Below, in pieces: positions 63,180-64,000 of a stretch of DNA of 64,000 nt. Location: contig CAUJNA010003090.1 of the NCBI GenBank assembly GCA_963377175.1, forward strand, positions 581,476 through 645,475, given 5' to 3'. Within the stretch, counting starts at the first letter, position 1, and each line of letters begins with the position of its first letter. The notes beneath the pieces are model-generated. The model ran no database searches. It had not been told where the DNA came from and was given only the letters and a program-made list of their open reading frames with translations. The translations under genes were made by a program, and so were the position numbers. This stretch comes from Effrenium voratum (taxonomy: Eukaryota; Sar; Dinophyceae; Suessiales; Symbiodiniaceae).

Positions 63180-63246
63180 GTGGATTCCTATCGGTGTCCC
63201 TTTAAACACACCCAAAAGAGGTACCAAAAAAAAGAACAGCCACCCA
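63180..63246 (-). mobile_element. Family A copy
   Basis: GTGTCCCTTTAAACACACCC, AGAGGTACC, AAGAACAGCCACCC. Confidence 0.5.
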
Positions 63247-63249
63247 GTT

Positions 63250-64000
63250 GCCCTGTTTCTCAAAACTATGGATCCGGTTTTAGCATGGTTTTGGACACGC
63301 ACCGACAAGAACCAACTTGGAGGTGTGCGAAAACTTGTGAGAAACGCCCATCCAACCTTGATGCCCAACCCACTTGATTGTGCCATTTAGAGAACCGGGT
63401 TCCCCGCGTGTTCCCCGATAGCAACAACATGCCAAATGAAACTCATTGACCAACGAGCAGGATGCATTGTTGTTTGCCAGTTGCAAGATTCCCTTGAATG
63501 TTCAACCCACTCAGTACTTAAGTACGACATGGACCGGTTTATAAGTGGGACCACAGGGGTTGACTAAGCTTCAAGCGCAGGAGCAGGTCAAACAGCGATT
63601 GCAGAGTCGATGAAAGGGGGCAAAACAACAAGGCAAACATTGATTTGCGCAGGCTCAACATCACAAACTCAAACAAATACCAACCTTCGGCCCAACTCCC
63701 GGTTTTACAACTCATGATTTTTCGCGAACTACCATGTTCCATGAATCAAGTCCTTTGACTTCGTCCTCTGAAAAAACCACCATTTGTCAGGTTTCAGGAA
63801 GAATGACGATTTGACACGCAGCGTACATGGTGAGAACTTGCTTTCAACCTCGTCAGACGTGGAGGTGGATCCGCATGCTGTGCGCTTGGCCCCTGTCTCG
63901 AATCTGGAGAGTACAGCTTCAGCAATGGCAGGCGACATGTTCTGGGACACTGTGGCTGGTAGGGTTGGGGGGGGGGTTGGGTGGTTGGGAGTTTGGGGGT
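63250..64000. other. No supported exon; G-rich end
   Basis: Weak ORFs occur on both strands. The last 40 bp are G-rich (GGGTTGGGTGGTTGGGAG). Confidence 0.4.

Noticed and set aside
1..64000. Bacterial or phage features (operons, ribosome-binding sites, CRISPR, attachment sites)
   Set aside because: None were seen. Gene texture, introns and repeats are eukaryotic.

Overview
The window looks like nuclear DNA of a dinoflagellate, probably of the Symbiodinium type. This is inferred, not proven. There is no bacterial gene layout: no dense long ORFs, operons, rRNA, tRNA or CRISPR. Instead there are GC-rich islands of about 50-180 bp that read as short exons, often with GT..AG borders. Between them lie AT microsatellites, degenerate TTTAGGG-like tracts, decayed LINE and copia-like/RNase H retroelements, and many short inverted-repeat elements of about 60-130 bp. 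Most long ORFs in the window are chance or antisense readings.

Layout. 0-31 kb: exon fragments mostly on the minus strand. The best are 6771-7690, 8959-9045, 21294-21381, 23006-23283, 24190-24591 and the spliced 3' end at 26017-26424. 29.3-31.2 kb: a copia-like gag relic abutting a 5'-truncated LINE reverse transcriptase relic, both minus. 31.2-35.7 kb: plus-strand exons, with a possible complete two-exon gene at 31257-31743 and a gene end at 35199-35662. 39.4-43.3 kb: minus gene end 39464-39772, plus exons 40147-41444, and a well-supported minus gene 42102-43260. 45.5-47.3 kb: minisatellite. 48.4-49.3 kb: minus three-exon gene end. 52-55.2 kb: tandem repeats, a decayed RNase H domain and duplicated blocks. 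55.5-64 kb: scattered exons and a good minus three-exon gene end at 62047-62361.

Main observation. At least eight families of short inverted-repeat elements are dispersed here. The commonest, called family A below, has about 25 copies with ends GGGTGTGTCTT/AAGACACACCC. Several copies have perfect 4-bp target duplications (ATAT or ATTT). At ten sites, removing the element with a GT at one edge and an AG at the other joins two coding-like segments in frame. Families E, F and I do the same at one or more sites. This is the behaviour expected of introners, transposon-like elements that create introns. No protein family could be recognised for the host exons. Their strands and borders are read by eye and need transcript evidence.
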